Origin: a virus
Strand: one strand, 5' to 3'
IMG/VR virus record: IMGVR_UViG_3300049825_000428
Location: 1-26,040 of that record
Length of the DNA: 26,040 nt
Below, one piece after another: positions 1 to 5,730 of the stretch. The first letter of the stretch is position 1. The number at the start of each line of letters is the position of its first letter. Both the position numbers and the translations under genes were made by a program. The notes under the pieces were generated by a model. That model ran no database searches, was not told where the DNA came from, and saw only the letters and a list, made by a program, of their open reading frames with translations.

Positions 1-296
1 CCCAGCTCCGCCTTGAGGCCCAGGAGGGGCGCCAGGGCCTCGCCAGCGGCGTCGTCGAGCTGACGCCCCAGGTCGAGGATGGGGGCCTTGAGTCGCTTGC
101 GGTCGGCTTCGATGTCGCGCGCGGCCGTGGTAACCTTGGCCAGGATGGCGTCGGCGGACTGGTACTGCTCCAGCGTCTCGACCGTGACCAGGACCGCGCC
201 CTCGGACACCAGGAGGGCCAGGGACGCCACGGCCTCTTCGCTCAGGGCGACGATGGCCGGCGGCAGGGGATTGGAGATGGTAACGGCGGCGCTCAC
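1..296 (-). CDS. Phage early protein, partial at left edge
   Basis: This reading frame starts at a GTG at 296 and runs off the left edge, so only about 98 N-terminal residues are seen. The start overlaps the stop of the upstream gene as GTGA, the coupling used throughout this operon. The visible part is helical and charged, with a segment reading ADAILAKVTTAARDIEADRK followed by a K-x-P-x-LD-x-G pattern. Heptad-like spacing suggests a coiled coil. There is no signal peptide or membrane segment. I do not recognise the family with certainty. Its position right after a conserved early gene suggests a role in early phage DNA metabolism or recombination, but this is inference only. Confidence 0.75.
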   Translation of the reverse strand, partial: MSAAVTISNPLPPAIVALSEEAVASLALLVSEGAVLVTVETLEQYQSADAILAKVTTAARDIEADRKRLKAPILDLGRQLDDAAGEALAPLLGLKAEL

Positions 297-751
297 TTGG
301 ACGCCTCCGCCAGCACATCCCATTTCCGGGCGAGGTGCCCCAGGGCGTCGATGATGTCGGTGGGGGCCTCGCCCGTGGTTTCCTTCCGGAGCTTGGCTAC
401 CTCGGCAGTCGCTACGGCACCATGGGCACAGATGGCATCGGCAAGGGCCTTGGCTTCGGTCTTCTGCTCCGCGCTCCATGCAGCAGATGGGGCAGTGCTC
501 GGCGCGGGTGCTTGCTCCGGCTCACGGTCGAAGCCTTCGGCCGGGACTTCCTCGGCCGGGGTGGTGCTGTACTTGGTGCCGTGGCCGGCATTCATGGCCA
601 CGACCACGTGCGCGAAGGCAGAGCGGCATGCCCGGCTGATGGCCCGGGTCTGCGCCATGGCGCGGCGCGCGTACATTGGGCGGCCGGCCCACATCTTTTC
701 GTCCGTGCCGACGAAGCCCTCGGCCTGGCCCAGGATGGCGCCATCAATCAA
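293..751 (-). pseudogene. C-terminal part of a conserved phage early protein (frameshifted)
   Basis: This frame carries the C-terminal part of a protein whose N-terminal part lies in another frame at 744-980. It opens with a TTG at 751 and reads LIDGAILGQAEGFVGTDEKM, then W-A-x-R-P-x-Y-A-R-R-A-M-A-Q-T-R-A-I-S-R-A and later TPAEEVP. From general knowledge, I associate this arrangement (an Arg-rich A-x-x-R-A-x-x-Q-T-R-A block followed by a TPAEE-P motif) with a phage early protein family of unclear function, often near recombination genes. A Pro/Ala-rich linker precedes a helical C-terminus. The TTG overlaps the upstream stop, so reinitiation is possible. However, residues expected between the two halves appear to be missing, which favours a small out-of-frame deletion or a sequence error. 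Confidence 0.6.
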
Positions 752-980
752 GCGGCGGATGGTCGATGACGGTGACCGTGTCAGCGCTGGCGGTGCATCC
801 GTGGGCGGCAGCGATGGCCTGCCAGCCCTCGACCTTGATGTAGGCGCGCCCTTGGATCGTCATGGCGCTAGCGCCGACGATGGCCTTGCAGGCACCGGCG
901 ACGTTATTGACCGTGGCGATGATGTGGGCCGGCGTGTCCTCGCGGATGGCGACGGCGGTGGTGGTGGGTGCGGTGCTCAT
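744..980 (-). pseudogene. N-terminal part of a conserved phage early protein (frameshifted)
   Basis: The frame starts at ATG 980, with a strong ribosome binding site (GGGAGGG) a few bases upstream. It gives 78 residues ending VTVIDHPPLD. Residues about 42-65 read TIQGRAYIKVEGWQAIAAAH, which is the start of the same protein whose middle and end continue in the next frame at 293-751. After VTVID the frame goes wrong and stops, while the other frame reads IRRLIDGAILGQ. The joined protein would be about 230 residues. I judge it one broken gene, but two coupled polypeptides made by reinitiation at the overlapping TTG cannot be excluded. Confidence 0.6.
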
Positions 981-1159
981 TGGTGTCCCTCCCAGGACGG
1001 TTGGTTGGTAGAAAAAAGCTGCGCCGGTGGATTCGACGACCTACACCACACGCGAGGCGGGTTCGGCGCAGCAGAAAGAAAAGCCGTTATCGACCGGCAA
1101 ACGCGGGCCGCTTTTGGGAGGTTGAGGTGGAAGCGGCCGACCACCCGAACCGGAAAGAA

Positions 1160-1552
1160 TCAGCGCAGCCAGTGGCCCATGGCGAAGCCGATCACGCCAG
1201 CAGCGAGGAGCATGAGGCAGCACGTCAGCATCAGGGCGATGGCGTCGGCCTCGGCGTGGGCGTCGTCGACCCCCTCCTGGATGGCCCGGACCTCGGGCGA
1301 GGGGCTGATGCGCACGCTGATGCGCCGGCTCGATTGGGCAGGCTCGGCGTGGATGGCTTGCTGTTGCAGGGCGGGGGCGAGGTCGTTGGGCATGGTCGTC
1401 TCAGCGAAGGGGGATGTGTGGACGCTGCGCTGCTCATCGCTGGGAAGCTGAGCTTCCTGGTGGCGGCGGACAGCCTTGTCCTTGAGGGTCTGGGACATGA
1501 CGGCGCTGCGCTCGCGTTGGCGCTGGATCTCTTCGGCTAGGGGCAGGCTCAC
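1160..1552 (-). CDS. Small tail-anchored membrane protein, unknown function
   Basis: A 130-residue protein starting at GTG 1552, overlapping the stop of the preceding gene as GTGA. The first 100 residues are polar and charged, with Gln/Glu/Arg-rich stretches likely to be helical. Residues about 105-127 form one hydrophobic segment (ALMLTCCLMLLAAGVIGFAM) followed by a short H-W-L-R tail. This is the layout of a C-terminally anchored membrane protein with most of its mass in the cytoplasm. I do not recognise the family. Being in the early operon it could act on host membranes or exclusion, but nothing in the sequence shows this. About 180 bp without a convincing gene follow before the next gene at 980. 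Confidence 0.6.
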   Translation of the reverse strand: MSLPLAEEIQRQRERSAVMSQTLKDKAVRRHQEAQLPSDEQRSVHTSPFAETTMPNDLAPALQQQAIHAEPAQSSRRISVRISPSPEVRAIQEGVDDAHAEADAIALMLTCCLMLLAAGVIGFAMGHWLR

Positions 1553-1782
1553 TTGCGCTTCGCCTTCTCGGAAGCGCTCATGCTTATATTCATATTGCTG
1601 AGGTTGATCGGCCTTCCCGCGAGCTTTGCGATGGCATCCAGCGCCACGAGCTTGACGCCGTCGCTGGTGTGCGCGGTCGCAATGTTGGCGATGAGTTCCG
1701 CCAGCTTCACGTCCTCGGCGTTGTGCCCGCCGTTGATGGAAACGCCGATAGAGGTGTGGGCAGCAGGCGGGATGGGGTCCAT
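1549..1782 (-). CDS. Small early phage protein, unknown
   Basis: A 77-residue protein from ATG 1782. Its stop overlaps the GTG of the next gene, which supports both starts. The N-terminus is Pro/Gly-rich (MDPIPPAAHTSIGVSINGGH), the middle is helical (VKLAELIANIATAHTSDGVK) and the C-terminus is basic (ASEKAKRK). The basic tail could contact nucleic acid, but no known DNA-binding fold can be recognised. A gap of about 44 bp separates it from the gene upstream. I cannot assign a function. Confidence 0.6.
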   Translation of the reverse strand: MDPIPPAAHTSIGVSINGGHNAEDVKLAELIANIATAHTSDGVKLVALDAIAKLAGRPINLSNMNISMSASEKAKRK

Positions 1783-1826
1783 GATTTACCTGTGGGTTGA
1801 TGTGTCAGGGTTGGTGATTGGGACGA

Positions 1827-2051
1827 TTACGACGCCACCAGTTCGGCCGGGCGGTATTCGCCCAGGGCCAGACGACGGAGGCCCCGGTCTTCGGCACCGG
1901 GGGGCAGGGCGGCCAGACGTTCGGCCTCGGCGCGGGTGGCGGGGTCCAGGTCGCGGGCCAGGACCATTTGGGCCATGACCTGATGACCACGGAGCAGGAT
2001 GGCATCGCCTTCGGCCTTGCGGGCGGCGATCCAGGGGCGGGTGGCGATCAT
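1827..2051 (-). CDS. Small early phage protein, unknown
   Basis: A 74-residue protein. The ATG at 2051 overlaps the stop of the upstream gene as ATGA, so I prefer this start to longer versions of the same frame, which would run antisense-like through the upstream gene. The sequence is helical and rich in Ala, Arg and Leu (WIAARKAEGDAILLRGHQVM; TRAEAERLAALPPGAEDRGL). There are no membrane segments or cysteines. Function unknown; the operon position suggests an accessory early role. Confidence 0.6.
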   Translation of the reverse strand: MIATRPWIAARKAEGDAILLRGHQVMAQMVLARDLDPATRAEAERLAALPPGAEDRGLRRLALGEYRPAELVAS

Positions 2052-2353
2052 CCGCGCACCATTTCCAGAAAGCGGTCGACTTGGCGCTCGGCCCAGCCAT
2101 CGGCAGCGGCCTCGCGGCGGGTCATGGGCTCGGGCTGGTATTCGGGCCGGTACTCGGCCTTGAGCTTGGCGGCGGCCTGACGGATCGCGGCGCATCCCTG
2201 CCAGGGGTTGGCCTCGACCGCATCGGCCACCAGCACCAGCGCCTTGGCGACCCGGTCGGCTTGGTCCTGGGCGGGTTCGCTGCCGGCCTTGGCGACGGCG
2301 GCGATTGAGTCGGCGTCGGTGAGGATGGAGAGGGCGGAGGCGAGGGCGCTCAT
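2048..2353 (-). CDS. Small early phage protein, unknown
   Basis: A 101-residue protein starting at ATG 2353, inside the ATGA overlap with the Cro-like gene. A longer reading in the same frame exists, but its extra N-terminus lies wholly over the HTH gene and looks non-coding. The protein is mainly helical. Its first half is Ala/Asp/Val-rich (SALASALSILTDADSIAAVA) and its second half contains W-x-x-R motifs (DGWAERQVDRFLEMVRG). No known domain is recognised. The second gene after the early promoter is a usual place for regulators or host-takeover proteins; that is only a positional hint. Confidence 0.65.
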   Translation of the reverse strand: MSALASALSILTDADSIAAVAKAGSEPAQDQADRVAKALVLVADAVEANPWQGCAAIRQAAAKLKAEYRPEYQPEPMTRREAAADGWAERQVDRFLEMVRG

Positions 2354-2601
2354 TTGGCATCCTTCGCGTAGGCGGCGATGATTTTGCGGGACATGGGGAT
2401 GGAGGGGGCCTTTTTGCCGGTCGCAAATGAGCTGATTAATGCCTGGGCGATGCGGACCTTGGCGCCGACTTCCCGTTGGGTCAGGCCGGCTTCTAGGTCT
2501 TTGCAGATGAGAGAGACGGCGCACTCTCCTAGTTCGGCCCGGGTACGGAGGGCAGCCATGGGGCTGCGGCCTGATTTGCATTTAGGTATCATGATTTGCA
2601 T
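2350..2601 (-). CDS. Cro-like helix-turn-helix regulator
   Basis: An 83-residue protein with a helix-turn-helix of the Cro/CI (XRE) type at about residues 36-64. It reads LTQREVGAKVRIAQALISSF, where the T-Q-x-E-x-A/G spacing and the I-x-x-x-L-I-S-x-F recognition helix are typical. It is the first gene of the leftward operon and is divergent from the CI-like gene at 2673, the classical place for Cro. The first ATG (2601) has a weak AGG upstream; internal ATGs at residues 4 and 15 are alternatives. It would bind operators in the 2585-2664 interval and repress the repressor gene during lytic growth. That role is inferred from position and fold. Confidence 0.8.
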   Translation of the reverse strand: MQIMIPKCKSGRSPMAALRTRAELGECAVSLICKDLEAGLTQREVGAKVRIAQALISSFATGKKAPSIPMSRKIIAAYAKDAK

Positions 2602-2664
2602 GATGACGCCTGATACCGATAGCGCAATCTAATTCGTATTACCAATCCGCGATCAGGTACTAAT
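2585..2664. promoter_or_regulatory. Divergent early operator/promoter region
   Basis: This lies between the divergent Cro-like and CI-like genes and overlaps the 5' end of the former. Four related half-sites are visible: GGTATCAT (2585-2592, plus), GGTATCAG (2617-2610, minus), GGTAATAC (2643-2636, minus) and GGTACTAA (2656-2663, plus). GGTATCA at 2585-2591 and TGATACC at 2611-2617 form a perfect inverted repeat. A possible leftward promoter is TTGGTA (2645-2640) with a 17-base spacer to CTATCG (2622-2617). A possible rightward -10 is TACTAA at 2658-2663, ten bases before the GTG of the repressor gene. The promoters are weak guesses; the repeats are seen directly. Confidence 0.45.
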
Positions 2665-2672
2665 CTGCCGTC

Positions 2673-3158
2673 GTGCGTGAGTTAACCACCTTTGCCCGTC
2701 TGCTCCGCAATGTCCTCGACAATAGCGGACTAAATCAGCGCGATTTCGCGGATAAATGCGGAATTCCGCAGCCGACTCTATCGCAATTCTTAACGGGTGA
2801 GCGGAGGCCAAAAGAGGATCGCTTGCGCCGTGTAATACAGTCTTTGGGGCTTCCGGAAACTGAAGCTTCTGCGCTCCGTGAGGCCGCCGCGCAAGCCCAC
2901 GTCCCCGCCGGGCTGCGTAAGCATCTCAAGGGAGCGAGTGGGGCCAATGCGCTGATGTTGGCTGCTCTACTGGAGCAATCGGAGGCCAGGCAGGCCGCGT
3001 GGGCGGCTGTCGACCGGGCCGAAATTATGGACCGCTTGGAGAAGATGCCGCTTCGAGCGCTTTTAGAAGAGGCTGCAAAATACGCGACGGCAAATCGTGT
3101 TCTTCTTGATGAGATCGCACAGCTTCGATCAAGATTAGGGGAGGACGCATCCCTGTGA
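2673..3158 (+). CDS. CI-like repressor (XRE family HTH)
   Basis: A 161-residue protein starting at GTG 2673. The HTH at about residues 18-45 reads LNQRDFADKCGIPQPTLSQF and is followed by LTGERRP, a typical XRE repressor pattern. The middle is Ala-rich and helical, and residues about 125-157 look like a coiled coil that could mediate dimerisation. It lacks the S24/LexA-type autoprotease domain of lambda CI, so RecA-stimulated self-cleavage is not expected. No ribosome binding site precedes the GTG, and the possible -10 at 2658-2663 would place the transcript start close to the start codon, as for leaderless lambda cI from PRM. Codon use is more AT-rich than in the late genes. Confidence 0.8.
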   Translation: MRELTTFARLLRNVLDNSGLNQRDFADKCGIPQPTLSQFLTGERRPKEDRLRRVIQSLGLPETEASALREAAAQAHVPAGLRKHLKGASGANALMLAALLEQSEARQAAWAAVDRAEIMDRLEKMPLRALLEEAAKYATANRVLLDEIAQLRSRLGEDASL

Positions 3159-3413
3159 GCTTGAACATGCGCAGCGCAAAGCCGGCGCTTTCGATTAATT
3201 CTGCCTCTGCCTCATCACCGCCGTTCGCTGCGTACGTTATTCCCTGCTCAAAAACTGCGGGGCGAACTGCGCTCGACTCTTCTTGTGTGTATGAAGCGGG
3301 CATTCTTGCACACTACTGCATATCGCAGTGACAGCCAAACCCTTTTTGACGCATCATATGGAGCGGGCGATGATTTCCGCATCATGCGTCGGTATTTTGG
3401 AGACGTGACACGC

Positions 3414-3845
3414 ATGAAGACCTTTTGTGCTGCAGCGCTTCTCGCTCTCTTTATCACCAATGCCCGTGCCGCTGCAAATGAGTACGGTGTTCTGGAGCTT
3501 TCCAAGTCCGCACACATTTCAAAAAATGGGCAAGAAATTCAGTATTTTCTAGCCGTGAACTTTGATACAAATAAGGGTCGAGTCTACCATTTTTACGAGT
3601 CCGCTAAGGGAGAAAACACCGACCTTAACCTTCAGACGCACTGCATCGCCGACTTAAAGGCTAAATTTCCTGATAAATTCGAGCCTTATGCGGTCGTTGA
3701 CGTAATCTCATTCGAATCTGTTGTGCTCTCTGCAGTATTAGCCGACTGGAATGTGTATTCCGTAATCACTCAGAGGGGGCCGGGTGATCCCGAACTGAAT
3801 AATGCCACAAAATTTCGTGTTGTGCGGCAGGTGAATGGTCCATGA
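3414..3845 (+). CDS. Secreted low-GC accessory protein (moron candidate)
   Basis: A 143-residue protein from ATG 3414. The frame is open upstream to 3285, but the ATG at 3414 gives a textbook Sec signal peptide: MKT, a hydrophobic core (FCAAALLALFITN) and an A-R-A cleavage site. The mature part is small and beta-rich looking, with no recognised domain; one cysteine remains (THCIAD). GC is far below the structural genes (22 of 60 at 3541-3600 by hand count), suggesting separate acquisition. It lies between the repressor and integrase on the plus strand, a usual place for genes expressed from a prophage that alter the host. Its stop overlaps the next gene as ATGA. A periplasmic role is inferred; the function is unknown. 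Confidence 0.7.
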   Translation: MKTFCAAALLALFITNARAAANEYGVLELSKSAHISKNGQEIQYFLAVNFDTNKGRVYHFYESAKGENTDLNLQTHCIADLKAKFPDKFEPYAVVDVISFESVVLSAVLADWNVYSVITQRGPGDPELNNATKFRVVRQVNGP

Positions 3846-4093
3846 CCGAAGCCCCCATCACCCCCGATCACGAGAAGCACCAGGTGTGGTGCGTGGTGTC
3901 CGGCGCCCACCGCGCCATGGACATGCTCTGGATTGCCGGCGTGCCTACTCTGGTGCTGGAGTGGATGGACGTTCGCGATGGGGAGGTGCCGGCGGTGACG
4001 GTGCGGCTGGATCCGCGTCATCTGTCGCCGTTGGATCCGATCCTCTGGCAGGGGGCGGACCTGCTGTACGCGCTGCCTGTAGAGCGGCCATGA
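3842..4093 (+). CDS. Small phage protein, unknown
   Basis: An 83-residue protein whose ATG at 3842 overlaps the stop of the secreted-protein gene. It is high-GC like the rest of the phage, unlike its upstream neighbour. The sequence has a compact mixed composition (VWCVVSGAHRAMDMLWIAGV; then LVLEWMDVRDGEVPAVTVRL). The pattern of short strands and helices suggests a small folded cytoplasmic protein. No signal or membrane segment is seen. A possible gene on the other strand (3945-4151) overlaps its 3' part. Function unknown. Confidence 0.65.
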   Translation: MTEAPITPDHEKHQVWCVVSGAHRAMDMLWIAGVPTLVLEWMDVRDGEVPAVTVRLDPRHLSPLDPILWQGADLLYALPVERP

Positions 4094-4151
4094 GCGCATC
4101 GAACCGTGCAATGTCCGCCGGATCGGTGATGATGGTGGAGCCGCTGCGCAT
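3945..4151 (-). CDS. Possible small antisense phage gene
   Basis: A minus-strand frame starting at ATG 4151 with AGGA about nine bases upstream (a second ATG is at 4169). Its first 25-30 residues (MRSGSTIITDPADIARFDAL) look like real protein: an I-I-x-D-P-x-D-I-A-R/K-F pattern recalls small phage proteins. The remaining half is Pro/Ala/Asp-rich and lies antisense to the 3842-4093 gene, as expected for a shadow frame. The true N-terminal part covers an interval (4094-4186) otherwise without a gene. I keep it as a possible gene, not a firm one. Confidence 0.35.
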   Translation of the reverse strand: MRSGSTIITDPADIARFDALMAALQAARTAGPPPARGSDPTATDDADPAAPSPPAPPHRERPSTPAPE

Positions 4152-4186
4152 ATTCCAATATCCTGGCATGATTCTGGGATAATGGA

Positions 4187-5206
4187 ATGGCGAGCATCCA
4201 ACCCAACGGCCACGGCTTCCGCGTGGTCTACCGCAAGGACGGCAAGCAACTCAAAAGCCCCACCGTGCCCACACGCGAGGCGGCGGACTTGTGGATGCGC
4301 GACCATCTGCCGGCGGCGCAGGCGCGGAGCATCTTGGCCCTGGTGGATGCATGGCGGGATGAGGTGCCCAGCACGCACCGCACTGAGGCGGCCCTGGTGC
4401 TGGCGCGGGTGGTGACCATGCGGGGATGGCTGGACCCTACGCGATTGACGGCGGCGGACCTGCATACCTGGACCCTGGCGCATGACGGATTCCGGCGGCC
4501 ACTCCAGTACCTGCTGACGGTGCTGCGCTGGGCGGCGGTCAACCATGGCGCGGCGATCCGGCCGGAGGTGCTGGCCTGGAAGCCGAAGACGAAGGCCAAG
4601 CGCAAGCCCCGGGCCATCCTGCTGACGGAGGAACAGGTGCAGGCCATTCGGGACTGTGCCGGTGGGTATGGCCCCAAGGCCTTCGCCGTGATTGATTACC
4701 TGGCCACCTATGCCGCCCGGCCCATCACTGCATGCCGGCTGACCATGGACGACCTGGATCCGGTGCATGGGCGGTTGACCATCCCCGATGCCAAGCATTC
4801 CGGAGGCTGGCGGCACCTGCTGATGCCGGAGCATGTGGACAAGTGGATGGCCCTGGAGCGTGGTCCGAAATGCAAGGCCCTGTTCCCGCATTACAAGGAA
4901 GACCGCGCCTGGAAGCTGGTGCGGGGGAGCGCCGGCGAGCTGAATTCCTGGTTTAGGAACACGATTAGGAAAAAGCTCAAGCTGCGGGCGAGCATCTACG
5001 ACCTGAAGCGGTACGCGATCACCACGATGCTGGCACGGGGGATTGATCCGGCGACCGTGGCGGAATTCTCGGGCCACCTGGACTTGCAGCAGGTGCTGAC
5101 CTATGCCGCGTCCAATGAGGTACGGCAGGGCCGTGCCTTGGGCCTGATGGCTGCACCTGGTGCCGTTCCTAGCCCCGTGCCTGTGTGCCTACCACTTTCG
5201 ACGTAA
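4187..5206 (+). CDS. int: Tyrosine recombinase (phage integrase)
   Basis: A 339-residue site-specific recombinase that would insert and excise the phage at its attachment site. Residues 1-45 look like an arm-binding beta region (GFRVVYRKDGKQLKSPTVPT). About 48-125 is a helical core-binding domain, and 145-320 the catalytic domain. Visible catalytic candidates are R178 (TYAARPITACRL), K203, H297 (SGHLD) and the nucleophile Y306 (VLTYAAS). Box II is atypical: where H-x-L-R is usual, this protein has Y271-D-L-K274-R275, so the second arginine may be R275, shifted by one, and the first histidine is a tyrosine. The ATG at 4187 has only a weak GGA upstream. A tRNA-Arg-like sequence begins nine bases after its stop, a typical integrase/attP arrangement. 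Confidence 0.9.
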   Translation: MASIQPNGHGFRVVYRKDGKQLKSPTVPTREAADLWMRDHLPAAQARSILALVDAWRDEVPSTHRTEAALVLARVVTMRGWLDPTRLTAADLHTWTLAHDGFRRPLQYLLTVLRWAAVNHGAAIRPEVLAWKPKTKAKRKPRAILLTEEQVQAIRDCAGGYGPKAFAVIDYLATYAARPITACRLTMDDLDPVHGRLTIPDAKHSGGWRHLLMPEHVDKWMALERGPKCKALFPHYKEDRAWKLVRGSAGELNSWFRNTIRKKLKLRASIYDLKRYAITTMLARGIDPATVAEFSGHLDLQQVLTYAASNEVRQGRALGLMAAPGAVPSPVPVCLPLST

Positions 5207-5214
5207 CTCATTGT

Positions 5215-5258
5215 GACCCCGTAGCTCAGCTGGATAGAGCGTTGGTTTCCTAAACTAG
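5215..5258 (+). other. 5' half of tRNA-Arg(CCT): putative attP core
   Basis: Just after the integrase lies a nearly perfect 5' half tRNA: acceptor strand GACCCCG, D-arm GCTC...GAGC and an anticodon arm TTGGT/ACTAG around the loop TTCCTAA with anticodon CCT (5249-5251). The expected variable loop and T-arm (GGTTCGAATCC-like) do not follow; the sequence drifts away after about 5258. A CGGGGTC at 5314-5320 can pair with the acceptor strand, but also forms its own short hairpin ACCCC-TGAC-GGGGT (5307-5319). I read this as the attP identity block shared with a host tRNA-Arg(CCT) gene. A decayed phage tRNA is the alternative. Confidence 0.6.
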
Positions 5259-5338
5259 GTCATAGCTTAATGGGCAACGGTTTATGGCTTATGAGATTCC
5301 TGTCCACCCCTGACGGGGTCGGTGCCCTGCGGCCACCA

Positions 5339-5371
5339 ACGACAAACCCCGGCTTGTGGCCGGGGCGTCGT
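5339..5371. repeat. Hairpin copy 1 (ACGAC...GTCGT)
   Basis: The stem is ACGAC pairing with GTCGT, then an AAA/C internal loop, then CCCCGGC pairing with GCCGGGG around a TTGTG loop. It shares the 13-base start AACGACAAACCCC (5338-5350) and overall shape with a second hairpin at 5451-5487. No T-run follows, so a simple terminator is unlikely in this orientation. Confidence 0.6.
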
Positions 5372-5401
5372 GATCGGCCCCGGGATCAGCGGAGCGAAGG
5401 A

Positions 5402-5442
5402 GCGCGGAATTGAACCGCACGTTAGCAACCAGCCCTCTACCC
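5402..5442 (-). other. tRNA-like relic on minus strand
   Basis: Read on the minus strand, three tRNA landmarks follow in order: a D-loop-like GGGTAGAGGG (5442-5433), CTGG plus an anticodon loop TTGCTAA (5432-5422), and a T-arm GTGCGG-TTCAATT-CCGCGC (5420-5402) containing a good B-box, GGTTCAATTCC. The 3' strand of the anticodon stem and the 5' acceptor strand are missing, so it cannot fold as a full tRNA. It lies between the two related hairpins. Confidence 0.4.
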
Positions 5443-5450
5443 TTACAGAA

Positions 5451-5487
5451 ACGACAAACCCCAGGCGTTCTAGCCATGGGGTGTCGT
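5451..5487. repeat. Hairpin copy 2 (ACGAC...GTCGT)
   Basis: It has the same outer stem ACGAC/GTCGT and the same AAA internal loop (opposite a single T) as copy 1. The inner stem is CCCCAGGC pairing with GCC-A-TGGGG around GTTCTA. Outer parts are conserved while the tip differs in sequence but still pairs, which suggests that the fold is maintained. Confidence 0.6.
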
Positions 5488-5730
5488 GCCGGTCTTTGCC
5501 GACTGTCACCGGCTTGCCTTGCGGCTGCCGCGCTGGCCAGACTGGTAGGAGTGGCTACCCGCGCGGTCTGATATGTCGCATTCCGTTCAGCAACCTTGCG
5601 GCTAGCTCCCGTACCACCTGCGACGGGCAGGGTTTCCGGTTGCCCGGTGGCGGGATTAAGAACGGCTCCGGTGGCGGATGGGGTGGTCCCCTGGCGCGGC
5701 TTATACGCGCCTTCCCTGGACCGTCAATGA

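Noticed and set aside
1041-1223. 60-codon minus-strand frame between two early genes
   Set aside because: It overlaps the end of the membrane-protein gene and is Pro/Arg-rich with no ribosome site. The gap 981-1159 is better left without a gene.
1827-2426. Long minus-strand version of the 74-residue early protein (199 codons)
   Set aside because: The extra N-terminus is an Arg/Pro-rich shadow of the upstream 101-residue gene. The ATGA overlap supports the short form.
3025-3303. 92-codon minus-strand frame overlapping the repressor 3' end
   Set aside because: The N-terminal half (outside the repressor) looks somewhat protein-like, but there is no ribosome site and the C-terminal half is antisense to the repressor. 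Not enough to call a gene.
3155-3331. Plus-strand frame starting at a GTG overlapping the repressor stop
   Set aside because: The GTGA overlap is suggestive, but the 58 residues are Ser/Ala/Pro-rich without folded character, and there is no ribosome site.
5215-5320. tRNA-Arg gene with a group I intron
   Set aside because: Although bacterial tRNA-Arg(CCU) introns exist, I could not find the conserved intron core elements, and the T-arm does not resume downstream.
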